Below are positions 1 through 8,128 of a DNA stretch of 64,000 nt, one piece after another. The translations under genes were made by a program, and so were the position numbers. The notes under the pieces were generated by a model. It made no database searches. It saw only the letters and a program-made list of their open reading frames with translations, and was not told the origin of the DNA. The stretch's first letter is position 1. Every line of letters begins with the position of its first letter. The stretch is from an uncultured Actinomycetes bacterium (lineage in GTDB: Bacteria > Actinomycetota > Acidimicrobiia > Acidimicrobiales > RAAP-2), in contig CAIQGE010000025.1 in assembly GCA_903871335.1 (NCBI GenBank), forward strand, positions 1-64,000. The letters are read 5' to 3'.

Positions 1-402
1 CAGCCTTCTCCGTTGACCTCACCGACTGGCTGGGGCACGATCTATGTTTAGAACTCGACGTTCTGTCCCATTCAGTGCTCACCAGTCAGCGGCTCGGTGG
101 CAAGTCTCTCTCACGATCAACTTTCCGGTCCCATTAGTCCCGTTAGCTCCACTTGCTGTCCTTTCTACGACGTGGTCCCAGATCAGAACAGTGACGGTCC
201 ACCAAGTGATGGCATTTGCACGGCCCGCTAAAAGAGCGGGCCACCGGAGCAGCCTTGACGGGTGGGTACACCTTCGCCGCAACATCGCGACAATGAGTCA
301 GTCCGATCGGGCTAAACCCGAGTGCTCCCTGCCCGTGGTCAAGGGTGTCTGGTCGTAACCTTTGGAACAGAGCTCAGCGCGAGATCGTTCGCCGTCCGAC
401 CT
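1..402. other. gene-poor left edge, no supported gene
   Basis: No reading frame here has convincing coding character. Frame 1 of the plus strand is open from the window edge to a TAG at 49-51 and could be the last 16 codons of a gene outside the window, but it is too short to judge. The longer frames on both strands are compositionally unlike the real genes. An 8-bp hairpin at 222-242 is the only structured element I see. Confidence 0.4.
222..242. terminator. GC-rich hairpin, possible terminator
   Basis: A perfect 8-bp inverted repeat (GGCCCGCT / AGCGGGCC) closes a 5-nt AAAAG loop. There is no T-run on either strand, so it is not a classical intrinsic terminator. It sits in a stretch without genes. 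Confidence 0.3.
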
Positions 403-861
403 TTATTTTTCGAGAGTTGCCGCCAAACGCTCAAGGGTCGAGCTCATGGTGACGTGATTCCTTCCCGCTCGATCGCTCACTCCCGACGTCTGCTCGCTGA
501 ATGCCAAGACGGACGCTGGTCGAAGATCATCGGTCCACTCTGTAACTCGGCATCCCGATTCAGTGGGCTCAATTCGGTAGCCCCACGTCGAGAAATGAAA
601 ATCCATCATCGAACATTCGAAGGCGAAGGCTCGACCGGGTTCTGCCTCAATGACTTTGCCCTGTGTCGTCCAAGTGAACTCGCCGTTTCGGTTGTGGCCG
701 TCAAACGTCGCTCCGATGACGGGACCGTCAAAGCCGTCGTGCCACTCGCAACTGATGCATTCCTGCGACCATTCGCCCATCCGGGTCACGTCGGAAATGG
801 CCGCGTACACCTGCTCGGGAGGCGCGGCGATGCTTCGGGAGATCTCGATTCGTTCGTGCAT
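403..861 (-). CDS. SRPBCC family (polyketide cyclase/START-like) protein
   Basis: This is a 152-residue single-domain protein of the SRPBCC helix-grip fold; members bind hydrophobic ligands in a deep pocket, and the ligand here is unknown. The N-terminal ISRSIAAPPEQVYAAISD segment and the following RMGEWSQEC are the typical entry of the fold, and the C-terminal helix (LERLAATLEK) closes it. Length is normal for the family. The gene stands alone. A CAAATT hexamer lies 6 nt before the ATG and no Shine-Dalgarno is visible, so the mRNA may be leaderless. Nothing beyond the fold can be assigned. Confidence 0.85.
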   Translation of the reverse strand: MHERIEISRSIAAPPEQVYAAISDVTRMGEWSQECISCEWHDGFDGPVIGATFDGHNRNGEFTWTTQGKVIEAEPGRAFAFECSMMDFHFSTWGYRIEPTESGCRVTEWTDDLRPASVLAFSEQTSGVSDRAGRNHVTMSSTLERLAATLEK

Positions 862-925
862 GACAAGAATTTGACCACACGGGTTCGTTGATTGCGCGGA
901 ACGAGTATGTCGTCAGCGGATTCGT

Positions 926-1360
926 TTAGCTCTCAGCCCGGTGCATCGTGCCGTCCTGGGAGGACACGTATTGGAATGACAATGTGAGGATCTCTTCGAG
1001 AACTCGAAGATCGATGTCGTCGAGCCGTCGGATATAGAGACACACTTTGCTGGTGCGATGACGCCCTAGCTTTTCGAGCAATTCGGTATGCCGCATGGTT
1101 CCATCCATGAGGTAGAAGGTGATTTTACCGATACGCGGAGAAAAGCCCAGGGTGTGCGATTCGCCGCGTCGTCCACTGGCGTAGTGGTATCGGTAACGAC
1201 CGAAACCAAGCGTTCTACCGTTCCACAACTCCGGTGGTGCGCCGCTGATGCGCTGCAACATCGCGACCAGGATGCGGCAGTCTGCGATGAGGTGGGCATC
1301 ACCCAACGACGCGTGGTACGTGAAGGCAGCTTCGGGTACATCGGCAGGAAGATTCTTCAC
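926..1360 (-). CDS. DUF1801 domain protein
   Basis: A 144-residue DUF1801 (YdhG-like) protein, function unknown. Recognisable family elements are LGFGRYRYHYASGRRGE near the middle, TLGFSPRIGKITFYLMDG, and the C-terminal LLEKLGRHRTSKVCLYIRRL followed by a short acidic helix. The start is GTG at 1360. It is supported by a TACGCT hexamer exactly 7 nt upstream and the lack of any Shine-Dalgarno. A second DUF1801 protein of a different subtype lies 2.4 kb away at 3780-4181. Confidence 0.85.
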   Translation of the reverse strand: MKNLPADVPEAAFTYHASLGDAHLIADCRILVAMLQRISGAPPELWNGRTLGFGRYRYHYASGRRGESHTLGFSPRIGKITFYLMDGTMRHTELLEKLGRHRTSKVCLYIRRLDDIDLRVLEEILTLSFQYVSSQDGTMHRAES

Positions 1361-1367
1361 GGGACTC

Positions 1368-1373
1368 AGCGTA
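1368..1373 (-). promoter_or_regulatory. -10 hexamer of a leaderless promoter
   Basis: TACGCT on the minus strand with 7 nt to the GTG at 1360. No clear -35 element. Confidence 0.45.
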
Positions 1374-1571
1374 TTTCTTGCGAGAGGAGATCATCGTGAA
1401 GTTCCAACGGGTCACTACTACCTCGAGTTGTCGTGACCCGCGGACGCAACCGTGTGACGACGTAGTGCCCGACGCCGAATAGTTCGATTCGCCGGACATT
1501 GTCAAAACTTCAGAAGATTGATCGGAACCGCGGGGTCACGAGTGACGTCGGCGAGAGTTCGAAACGTGTCG

Positions 1572-2264
1572 TCAAATAGTCGCTCCCAAGAGGCGACCAA
1601 TTCCGTACGTGATAACGAGAGCCAGTGATCCGCCGATACCGACGCGAAGAGCCCCGCGTAGAGGCGGAGCACCGCCGAGCCCCGCTCCGACTGCTCCGAG
1701 CACGCACATAGAAAGAACCGTGAAGATCGACACGGCGAGAATTCGAGTCGTCGCTGGTGCGAGAACGACTGTAAGGAGCGGAATAGCGGAACCGAGGGCA
1801 AAACTGCATCCGGATACAAGGGCCGCTTGCGACGGCCGAGCGCGACTGTGATCGAATTGTCCGAGTTCATCACGCAGATGAGCCGAAAGTGGATCATGTT
1901 CGTGAAGTGCTCGCGCGACACTCGCGGCCAGTTCCACCGAAAGACCACGCGCAACGTAGATGCCCTCCAGCTCAGCGATTTCTTGTTCTGGATCTTGCTG
2001 TAACTCACGTCCTTCGCGACGGCGGTCGGCTCGCTCACTATCTGCTTGAGTGCCGACGGAAACGTATTCGCCGATGGCCATTGCTAGGGCTCCCGCTACC
2101 AGCGCCGCGACAGCCGCCGTCATCACGGCATTGTCGGAGGCACCGGAAGCAACCAATCCGACCACGAGAGACGCCGTCGATACAAGTCCGTCGTCTGCGC
2201 CGAGGACGCCCGCACGAAGCCAACCAGAACGCCCGGTTCGGTGCCCTTCGGAGTGTGCTGCCAT
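1572..2264 (-). CDS. VIT1/CCC1-family iron/manganese transporter
   Basis: This 230-residue integral membrane protein belongs to the VIT1/CCC1 family, which moves Fe2+ or Mn2+ out of the cytosol. It opens with SGWLRAGVLGADDGLVSTAS, the family's first membrane helix with its conserved DG. A second helix containing MAIGEYVSVGTQ follows, then a charged cytosolic loop (about 85-140) and three C-terminal membrane helices ending in YGIGRLLGATI. Length is usual for the bacterial stand-alone form without a ferritin domain. The ATG at 2264 is preferred over the longer frame because TACTCT lies 7 nt upstream of it. Confidence 0.9.
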   Translation of the reverse strand: MAAHSEGHRTGRSGWLRAGVLGADDGLVSTASLVVGLVASGASDNAVMTAAVAALVAGALAMAIGEYVSVGTQADSERADRRREGRELQQDPEQEIAELEGIYVARGLSVELAASVARALHEHDPLSAHLRDELGQFDHSRARPSQAALVSGCSFALGSAIPLLTVVLAPATTRILAVSIFTVLSMCVLGAVGAGLGGAPPLRGALRVGIGGSLALVITYGIGRLLGATI

Positions 2265-2271
2265 GATCTCG

Positions 2272-2277
2272 AGAGTA
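2272..2277 (-). promoter_or_regulatory. -10 hexamer of a leaderless promoter
   Basis: TACTCT, 7 nt before the ATG at 2264. It excludes the upstream in-frame starts of the VIT gene. Confidence 0.45.
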
Positions 2278-2508
2278 ACGGTGGAGCGCCCGTCCGGGTG
2301 AACGCGCAGATGGACTCGCACTGACGGGGCTTTCCTGCGTCATCTCACGGCTTCTCGTACGTTAAGTCCGGGTACGCCTCAGAAATCCAATGGAAACAAC
2401 AAGATTTCGCGAGTCTTAGTGAATAGTTACTTTCTTCTTCGGAAACACCCAGAGTGAACATGCACAATCTCACTAGTTCGTTCACCGGAACGACGGAAGT
2501 GGTTGGTA

Positions 2509-3006
2509 ATGTACCGAAACTCGATAGTGAAGAATTTTCGCCAATTGGCCGTGAACTCGTCACTGGCTGTCGTAGCGTGCGTCGCAGGTTTCGGCCTCAC
2601 GTCAGCTCTGATGGGCCAGCCCGCCACCCTCACCGCGCTTCCGAGTCACGTCACGACGTCCACTCCCTCCGTTGTGGCGTCACCCGGAACGACCACATCG
2701 TCGACTCCTACGCCAACGGTCACGGCTATCTCGAAAAGTGTGCCGATTTCTGGTCGCGTCGTGGAAATTTCACGAGTCGGAATGATCGTCCAAACCGCCA
2801 CGGGTCGCTTGCTGCACTTCAATGTGAGCACCTCAACGTCGGTGATGTCGGGACGCACCAGGGTGTCCTTGTCGAACGTACGAGTGGGCACCCAGGTCTT
2901 CATCGTCGCGTCCACGACGCAGCCATCTCACGTCGTGGTGATCGGTCTCGTTCAGGCGTCGGGCGGAGAGCCCGCGGACTCCAATGGCAATTCTCGCGAC
3001 GCGTAG
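2509..3006 (+). CDS. secreted or anchored Ser/Thr-rich protein
   Basis: About 165 residues, function unknown. A basic N-terminus (YRNSIVKNFRQ) is followed by a hydrophobic stretch (LAVVACVAGFGLTSAL) typical of a signal peptide or anchor, then a Thr/Ser/Pro linker at about 40-75. The compact C-terminal half contains ISGRVVEISRVGMIVQTATG and VRVGTQVFIVAS. This beta-rich pattern resembles small OB-like DUF5666-type domains, an inference from pattern only. Start uncertain: ATG 2509 is used, but an in-frame TTG (2503) and GTG (2527) are possible. Codon use is less GC-rich than later genes. Confidence 0.65.
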   Translation: MYRNSIVKNFRQLAVNSSLAVVACVAGFGLTSALMGQPATLTALPSHVTTSTPSVVASPGTTTSSTPTPTVTAISKSVPISGRVVEISRVGMIVQTATGRLLHFNVSTSTSVMSGRTRVSLSNVRVGTQVFIVASTTQPSHVVVIGLVQASGGEPADSNGNSRDA

Positions 3007-3305
3007 AAGCGGGGTCTCGGACTCTCGAATCTGAGCCATTGATGATGCGAGTATCCGTCGAGAACCGTTGTATCGAGTCGTCGTGATCATGATCATTGAG
3101 CACGTGTCACTCGTGTCTCCTCGAGAGCGAATGTGTCGCGGTGGTCGCGCTCAGACGCCGTAAGCGGACTTTACCTTCGCGACCGTAACCTTCGAGATTC
3201 TCCAACTCAAGATTTCACGATCACGAAGAGACGACGCGAGAGAAACCTCGTCCGCCGTGTCCGTACTTCCGTCCCCGGGGTGTGCTCTTCGTATTCAGAG
3301 GGTCA
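3007..3305. other. intergenic region, no gene seen
   Basis: No supported gene lies between the secreted protein and the pseudogene. The only notable item is a 12-bp perfect palindrome, TGATCATGATCA, at 3084-3095, with no evident partner sites. Confidence 0.4.
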
Positions 3306-3769
3306 ATGAATCTGAACTACCTGGAGCGGGCGGTGGCCTCCACGCGTACCGTGCCCCGCCGATGCGATGACGGGCGACTCGACAAACCCACCGCACTTCC
3401 TGGATGGAGCGTGCGACGATTGATAACGCATGTGGTGGGCGCCACTTCATTTTTTGCTGATACCGAAACACGTGGCGCGTGTCGCGATGATCGCGCGTGG
3501 CCCCGACTATGGATCGGGTGACTATCGAGATGCTTTCGATGTCGAAGCGCGTCGCTTGTTGAATGTATTCGCCGTTGAGCGAGTCGACGAGAAGGACAAG
3601 ATGTTGCCGACTGGTGTCTGCGTGGGCCGAAATGTGCGACGGACTTCGCGTCGGTCCCGACGCAGCCTTTGCGTCTGCCGTTGAAGATAACGGCGTCGTC
3701 ATTGCCGCCGATCAACTAGCCCATTTTCTTGGCCGGAGCGTGCTCGAGCCGCGCGATATCCCTCTGTAA
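3306..3769 (+). pseudogene. decayed TIGR03086 (mycothiol-dependent maleylpyruvate isomerase-like) gene
   Basis: Three consecutive reading frames each carry a piece of the same family. The first (from the ATG at 3306) has LDKPTALPGWSVRRLITHVV and a following FFAD, then stops at 3521. The second, around 3500-3600, has DYRDAFDVEARRLLNVFAV and a following MLP. The third ends at 3769 with AWAEMCDGLRVGPDAAFA and ADQLAHFLGR, the family's C-terminal block. The central block with the H-x-W-D-L helix is missing. At least two frameshifts plus an internal deletion are needed, so the gene is dead. Intact members are about 190-200 residues DinB-like enzymes. Confidence 0.7.
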
Positions 3770-3779
3770 GGCGTAGGTA

Positions 3780-4181
3780 TTACTTCTTTTTCTCCGCGTT
3801 GAGTGCGGCCGCCGCTTTGACGAGGGCGGTCAGCGCGCGGATATTGAGTTTTTCGTTCTCGCGGATGTCAATGGCCCGGCGGACGTTTCCCTCGAGGCTG
3901 GAGTTGAACACGTGAGATGGGTCGGGCAGCGACGCACCTTTGGCGAAGGTCAATTTGACGACAGCTTTGTAGGTTTCGCCGGTGCAGATGATGCCGTTCG
4001 AGTACCAGGTGGGAACACCTCGCCATTTCCATTCTTCGACCACGTCCGGAACGGCCTTCTTGATGAGAGCGCGCACGTCGGCCAAGGTCGCACCTCGCCA
4101 ATCTCCGAGCTCGGCAATGCGCTGGTCGATTAATTGGGATGGGGAAAGCGGAGTCTCCGGGTTTTCAGTGTTCGTCGACAT
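3780..4181 (-). CDS. DUF1801 domain protein
   Basis: 133-residue DUF1801 (PF08818-type) protein of unknown function. The family pattern is clear: IDQRIAELGDWRGATLADVR, then VVEEWKWRGVPTWYSNGIIC, then VKLTFAKGASLPDPSHVFN, and a C-terminal RRAIDIRENEKLNIRAL block before a Lys-rich tail. The ATG at 4181 is selected over the in-frame start 24 bp upstream because TAGTCT lies 7 nt before it. The gene ends 11 bp from the convergent pseudogene. Confidence 0.9.
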   Translation of the reverse strand: MSTNTENPETPLSPSQLIDQRIAELGDWRGATLADVRALIKKAVPDVVEEWKWRGVPTWYSNGIICTGETYKAVVKLTFAKGASLPDPSHVFNSSLEGNVRRAIDIRENEKLNIRALTALVKAAAALNAEKKK

Positions 4182-4188
4182 GGCAGTG

Positions 4189-4194
4189 AGACTA
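4189..4194 (-). promoter_or_regulatory. -10 hexamer of a leaderless promoter
   Basis: TAGTCT, 7 nt before the ATG at 4181. Confidence 0.45.
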
Positions 4195-4215
4195 GGCGCC
4201 GCCACGCCGCCCAGG

Positions 4216-4758
4216 TTACGAGGAGGGGGAGAGGGGAGTGACGGAGAACGACTGAGCGGTGTATCCCACGCAGTAGTCCATATATGCGACCGGAATCACG
4301 AGAGAAGTGGTCTGATCGGGTGGATATACGCGTAGTGCATTCGCGACCGTGGCGTGATCACACACGGCCCCGGAGTCCGTGATGAAGATAGTCGCGTGCG
4401 CTCTCTGTGAAGGAGCCAGCGTGATGCTCGAAATTCGCTTCGGCACTCGTGTCGCCGGAATCCCAATGAGATGACCCATCGCGTTGATCAGCGACACTCC
4501 GGGGTAGCCCTCAGTGCGACACGTGGTGGCACCACGGTTGGTCAACGTCAGAACGTAACTGAAGGTGCCAGCCGCCCCCTGATCATTGGCGAGTGAGGCT
4601 GAGAGAACAGCGGTCGTACAGGTTGCTAGCGCGGGCACCACGGTGGTGGTCGCACCGGTGGTCGTCGGCGAACTTGCTGAGGTGCCGCACGCGGCCAGCA
4701 GAATTGACGCCGTACATGCCCCGAGGAAACCGACCACTCGACCTCGGTTGGACTTCAC
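4216..4758 (-). CDS. DUF4232 lipoprotein
   Basis: Exported lipoprotein of about 180 residues. The N-terminus is basic and hydrophobic and ends in a good lipobox, SILLAACG, so the Cys would be lipid-modified outside the membrane. After a Thr-rich linker comes a DUF4232 domain, an Ig-like beta domain common in actinobacterial surface proteins. Its marks are YVLTLTNRGATTCRTEGYPG, VSLINAMG and a late MDYC. Cys residues in the domain may form disulphides. The start could be ATG 4761 or GTG 4758; the GTG is 7 nt from a TACGCT hexamer and is preferred. Function unknown. Confidence 0.85.
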   Translation of the reverse strand: MKSNRGRVVGFLGACTASILLAACGTSASSPTTTGATTTVVPALATCTTAVLSASLANDQGAAGTFSYVLTLTNRGATTCRTEGYPGVSLINAMGHLIGIPATRVPKRISSITLAPSQRAHATIFITDSGAVCDHATVANALRVYPPDQTTSLVIPVAYMDYCVGYTAQSFSVTPLSPSS

Positions 4759-4765
4759 CATCAAC

Positions 4766-4771
4766 AGCGTA
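4766..4771 (-). promoter_or_regulatory. -10 hexamer of a leaderless promoter
   Basis: TACGCT, 7 nt before GTG 4758 (4 nt before ATG 4761). Confidence 0.35.
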
Positions 4772-4822
4772 GGGAGAGATCTCCGCACGCAAGCGAATTC
4801 AAGAGAATCAATGGCGGATCGG

Positions 4823-4828
4823 TAAATT
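4823..4828 (+). promoter_or_regulatory. -10 hexamer of a leaderless promoter
   Basis: TAAATT, 7 nt before ATG 4836. The in-frame TTG at 4827 lies inside this hexamer and is therefore unlikely to be the start. Confidence 0.45.
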
Positions 4829-4835
4829 GAGCCCC

Positions 4836-6206
4836 ATGGTCACCTCACCACCACCCATGCCCGCCACGTGGCCTACCGATGCACCACCCGCATTTCACGT
4901 GATGGCGAAACCATCGGGCGCCATATGCAACCTTGACTGCACCTACTGCTTCTTTCTCTCGAAGGAACTCCTGTATCCCGGAGACCGGTTCCGAATGGCG
5001 GACGAGATGCTCGAGGCGTACATTCGCCAGACCATCGAAAGCCACCGAGGTCCCGAGGTGGTGCTGGCCTTCCAAGGAGGTGAACCGACGCTCATGGGCG
5101 TCGACTTCTTCGAGCGCGCGGTGGCCTACGCGCAGTCGTGCACGCGACCCAATCAGACAGTGCAATTCACTATCCAAACCAACGGCGTGCTCCTCAACGA
5201 GCGTTGGGCGCAATTCTTCCGGGACAACCATTTTCTGGTCGGACTCTCTGTGGACGGTCCCGCAGATATGCACGATGCGTACCGGCTCGACAAACAAGGT
5301 CGAGGAACATTCGATCGGGTGCGGGAGGCCGCCAACCTCCTGCGACGATACGAGGTCGACGTCAATGTTCTCTGCACGGTGAACGCCGCCAACGCGGACT
5401 TCCCTTTGGAGGTGTATCGCTTCTTTCGGGATGAATTGGGAATTCGTTTCATGCAGTTCATCCCCATCGTCGAGCGAGCAACGGCGGTAACCCTGAGTAT
5501 CGCCAATCGCGGATGGGGCGAGGGGAACACCAAGCGACCTTTGTACCGCAACGAAGGCACGCACGTGACGGAGCGCTCGGTCAGGCCCGAACAGTGGGGA
5601 CATTTCATGTCACGCATATTCGACGAGTGGGTGCGCCGCGACGTGGGCGACGTGTACGTGATGCAATTCGAGTACGCGCTGGCTTCCTGGGCGGGCGAGG
5701 AGCCGGCGCTGTGCCTCTTTAAGGAGACCTGCGGGACCGCACTCGCGTTGGAACACAATGGGGACCTCTATTCGTGCGATCACTATGTCGATCCCGAACA
5801 CAAACTCGGCAATATCGCGACCTCTCACATGGTCGATCTGGTTGCCTCACCGCAACAAGTGGCATTTGGTCGGGCCAAGAAGGAGACTCTGCCACCACAG
5901 TGCCTGCGGTGCGATGTGCGATTCGCCTGCCACGGGGAGTGTCCTCGGAATCGTTTCGTGCGCACGAAGGAAGGTGACGAAGGTCTCAACTATCTGTGTG
6001 AGGGCTATTACGCGTTCTTTCATCACATTGATCGCGAGATGAAGATCATGGCCCAGTTGCTGCGATCCGGCCGACCCGTGCCCGACATCGCGGCGATCGT
6101 GCGCGCCCACGACGAGGAGCGCTTTCGTGGCGTGGGTCGCAACGACGTCTGTCCGTGTGGCAGCGGCGTCAAATTTAAGAGTTGTCACGGTCGTCCCGCG
6201 ACCTGA
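4836..6206 (+). CDS. anaerobic sulfatase-maturase-like radical SAM/SPASM enzyme with SEC-C tail
   Basis: 456 residues. Enzymes of the anSME group use S-adenosylmethionine and 4Fe-4S clusters to oxidise an active-site Cys or Ser of a sulfatase to formylglycine. Visible features are the radical SAM motif CNLDCTYC (Cys 31, 35, 38), AFQGGEPTLMG, TNGVLLNERW and LSVDGPADMHDAYR. The C-terminal auxiliary-cluster Cys set spans LYSCDHYVDPEHKLGN to CLRCDVRFACHGECPRNRF. The last 20 residues are a SEC-C zinc motif (CPCGSGVKFKSCHG), an extra module beyond the usual enzyme. No sulfatase gene is in the window. A hairpin at 6212-6234 follows the stop. Confidence 0.9.
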   Translation: MVTSPPPMPATWPTDAPPAFHVMAKPSGAICNLDCTYCFFLSKELLYPGDRFRMADEMLEAYIRQTIESHRGPEVVLAFQGGEPTLMGVDFFERAVAYAQSCTRPNQTVQFTIQTNGVLLNERWAQFFRDNHFLVGLSVDGPADMHDAYRLDKQGRGTFDRVREAANLLRRYEVDVNVLCTVNAANADFPLEVYRFFRDELGIRFMQFIPIVERATAVTLSIANRGWGEGNTKRPLYRNEGTHVTERSVRPEQWGHFMSRIFDEWVRRDVGDVYVMQFEYALASWAGEEPALCLFKETCGTALALEHNGDLYSCDHYVDPEHKLGNIATSHMVDLVASPQQVAFGRAKKETLPPQCLRCDVRFACHGECPRNRFVRTKEGDEGLNYLCEGYYAFFHHIDREMKIMAQLLRSGRPVPDIAAIVRAHDEERFRGVGRNDVCPCGSGVKFKSCHGRPAT

Positions 6207-6211
6207 GATCG

Positions 6212-6234
6212 CGTGGCGCACAGCACGCGCCACG
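6212..6234 (+). terminator. hairpin after the radical SAM gene
   Basis: A perfect 8-bp inverted repeat (CGTGGCGC / GCGCCACG) with a 7-nt loop starts 5 bp after the stop codon. It lacks a T-tract. Confidence 0.4.
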
Positions 6235-6294
6235 ATGACCTACGCTCGGTCGTAGCGCTCCACACCGTGTTCTAGCGCCCTGAAGGGGAGTGCC

Positions 6295-6417
6295 ATGGCT
6301 GATAAATCGCCGAAAAGTCACAACGACAAGAAGGTTGGAAAGTCGTTGAAAGAAAAGCGCAACGACAAGAAGGCCAAGAAGGATCACAAGTCCGGACTTC
6401 TGCCGGATTCGAAGTAG
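6295..6417 (+). CDS. small Lys-rich basic protein (40 aa)
   Basis: A 40-residue protein, ATG preceded by a good GAAGGGGAG Shine-Dalgarno at 6282-6290. About a third of the residues are Lys, arranged as KKVGKSLKEKRNDKKAKKDH and ending GLLPDSK. Very similar short Lys-rich proteins beginning MADKSP are common and unannotated in actinobacteria (from memory). Nucleic-acid or ribosome binding is plausible from charge alone. It runs convergent with the FAD monooxygenase, 41 bp away. Confidence 0.75.
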   Translation: MADKSPKSHNDKKVGKSLKEKRNDKKAKKDHKSGLLPDSK

Positions 6418-6458
6418 CGCGCCGGCGGCGGAACGTAGGTCAGTTCCGTCGCCGACAT

Positions 6459-8066
6459 CTACTCGCCGTCCTTGACGTCCCCTCCCAGAGCAGCGCGAAG
6501 TCGCACCAAGAGGGGAACGACGTCCTCGGCGGTGTGGGCGGTGCCGTACACGTAAAAGTCAGGTCGTTGGATCAGCGCCACGACGTCGTGAGTCCTTTGC
6601 CAGTGTTGGTACAGGCCGTCGACGTCTCGTACGCCGTCGACACCACCAAAGGTGATGATGCCACTGCCGATGGACGTGAACCATTGGTCCACATCGATGG
6701 GCAATTCGATGTCGACGCCCGAGAAGACAATCAGTCGCCAGCCAATGCCGAAAACGTCATCACAGAGACCTTCTTCATCACCCACGCCGACGACACCCTG
6801 AACAAAAAGTTCTCCCGCATCACGGGACTCGCGATCGATCAGACCCGCGGTCAACACGGGTGCTGGAGGAAGAGGCGTCAGCGCGCCGCCTTCGGACGTC
6901 GGCCGGAGTGCGGCGTCGCGCGCCGCCGCCTCAGTGGCGTCGGTGACGCAGACCACTCGTCCTAATTCGCTCGCCGCTTCGATGATGGAGCGGGCGTGGG
7001 GTAGGCGTTCGCTCTCGTACGTGTCGAGGAGGCCGTCGTCCGGTTGCGTGAGGACGTGGTCAATCTTCCACGCCAGGTTGGCGGCGTCCCGAAGACCGGT
7101 GCACATTCCCTGGCCCGCGAACGGCGGAGTCTGGTGCGCAGCGTCACCGGCCAAGAAGACGCGACCGCGACGCCACGACGTCGCCCAACGCGCGTGGAAG
7201 CGGTAGTTGGCCCGGCGCACGATGGTGGCGTTGGCGGCGGTGACATCCCAGGGCGCCAGTAACTGCCACACGTTGTCATCAGTGTTGAGCTCGGCGAGAG
7301 TCTCATCGGGACGGCACAGGAACTCCCACCGTCGACGACCGGGACCACCCGACACGGCGGTTGTCGGTCGTTGAGGGTCGCACACCTGCAAATTGATCGG
7401 AGAGAACTCGCGGGGTTCGTCCAGCGCCACGTCCACGACGAGCCAGTCGGCAAACTCCCCGCCGTCGTGCAAGGGAATGTCCAAGAGTTGCCGTACCGTG
7501 CTGTTCGCGCCGTCACAACCAATGACGTACGTTCCACAAACCGCGCCACCCAGTCTCGGCTCCTTGGCGTCGTCAGAGTTTGGGGTCCACTCCAATGAGA
7601 CGAGAACGTCGTCGTCTCGTTCGACTATCGACGTTGCTTCCATGCCCCTCATCATCGTGATGATGGGATGGTCTACCAGCAGCGCGTTGAAGGCATCTTC
7701 CAAGTCCGGCTGGTTGAACATATTGGCCACGGGCCAGCCCGAGATTCCCTTTCCCGCGGTATCGAAGCGCAAAAGCGTCTCACCCTGTGCGTTGCGCCAC
7801 TCATACGTGTCAGCGGATTCCGAGAGCTCTGCGAGCCGCTCGCCGAGTCTGCAGGCCTGCAAGATCCGTGCGGATTCGTCATCAAAATGGACCGCTCGCG
7901 GCAGTGGGTAGGGAGCTGGCTGGCGTTCCACGATGGCCACGCTCCATCCGTGTCGAGCGACGAGTAAGGCCATGGCGGCACCTACCGGTCCCGCACCGAC
8001 GATGACGACGTCATAGGACGTGGGTTCGTGAGCAAGAAAAGCAGCGTCTTCGCCATCACTGAACAT
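6459..8066 (-). CDS. FAD-dependent aromatic hydroxylase (MhpA/PheA-like)
   Basis: A 535-residue class A flavoprotein monooxygenase of the 3-(3-hydroxyphenyl)propionate hydroxylase group, which uses NAD(P)H and O2 to hydroxylate phenolic substrates. The Rossmann GxGxxG motif is VIVGAGPVGAAMALLVARHG near residue 20, with the ribose-binding acid after it (AIVERQ). The DG motif is VIGCDGANSTVRQ and the GD motif is RVFLAGDAAHQTPPFAGQGM. The C-terminal thioredoxin-like domain is present. The ATG at 8066 has a strong Shine-Dalgarno (GAAGGGGAG), ruling out the 93-codon longer frame. No ring-cleavage genes are adjacent, so the substrate is unknown. Confidence 0.9.
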   Translation of the reverse strand: MFSDGEDAAFLAHEPTSYDVVIVGAGPVGAAMALLVARHGWSVAIVERQPAPYPLPRAVHFDDESARILQACRLGERLAELSESADTYEWRNAQGETLLRFDTAGKGISGWPVANMFNQPDLEDAFNALLVDHPIITMMRGMEATSIVERDDDVLVSLEWTPNSDDAKEPRLGGAVCGTYVIGCDGANSTVRQLLDIPLHDGGEFADWLVVDVALDEPREFSPINLQVCDPQRPTTAVSGGPGRRRWEFLCRPDETLAELNTDDNVWQLLAPWDVTAANATIVRRANYRFHARWATSWRRGRVFLAGDAAHQTPPFAGQGMCTGLRDAANLAWKIDHVLTQPDDGLLDTYESERLPHARSIIEAASELGRVVCVTDATEAAARDAALRPTSEGGALTPLPPAPVLTAGLIDRESRDAGELFVQGVVGVGDEEGLCDDVFGIGWRLIVFSGVDIELPIDVDQWFTSIGSGIITFGGVDGVRDVDGLYQHWQRTHDVVALIQRPDFYVYGTAHTAEDVVPLLVRLRAALGGDVKDGE

Positions 8067-8128
8067 GACCACTCCCCTTCGCGTTCTGAGTCTCCCCGAC
8101 CACGTGAGGCCGAGGGAACTACGAAAGA

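Noticed and set aside
44-358. Open frames of 68-104 codons on both strands at the left edge
   Set aside because: They overlap each other, have unusual composition and no start signal or recognisable motif.
1396-1482. 28-codon plus-strand frame with a good-looking AGAGGAGA Shine-Dalgarno and GTG
   Set aside because: No recognisable sequence and no downstream partner; too short to support from sequence alone.
1502-2038. 178-codon minus-strand frame overlapping the VIT gene
   Set aside because: The VIT/CCC1 frame over the same DNA is clearly the coding one; this is its shadow.
4827-4835. TTG start of the radical SAM gene
   Set aside because: It lies inside the TAAATT hexamer; ATG 4836 fits a leaderless start.
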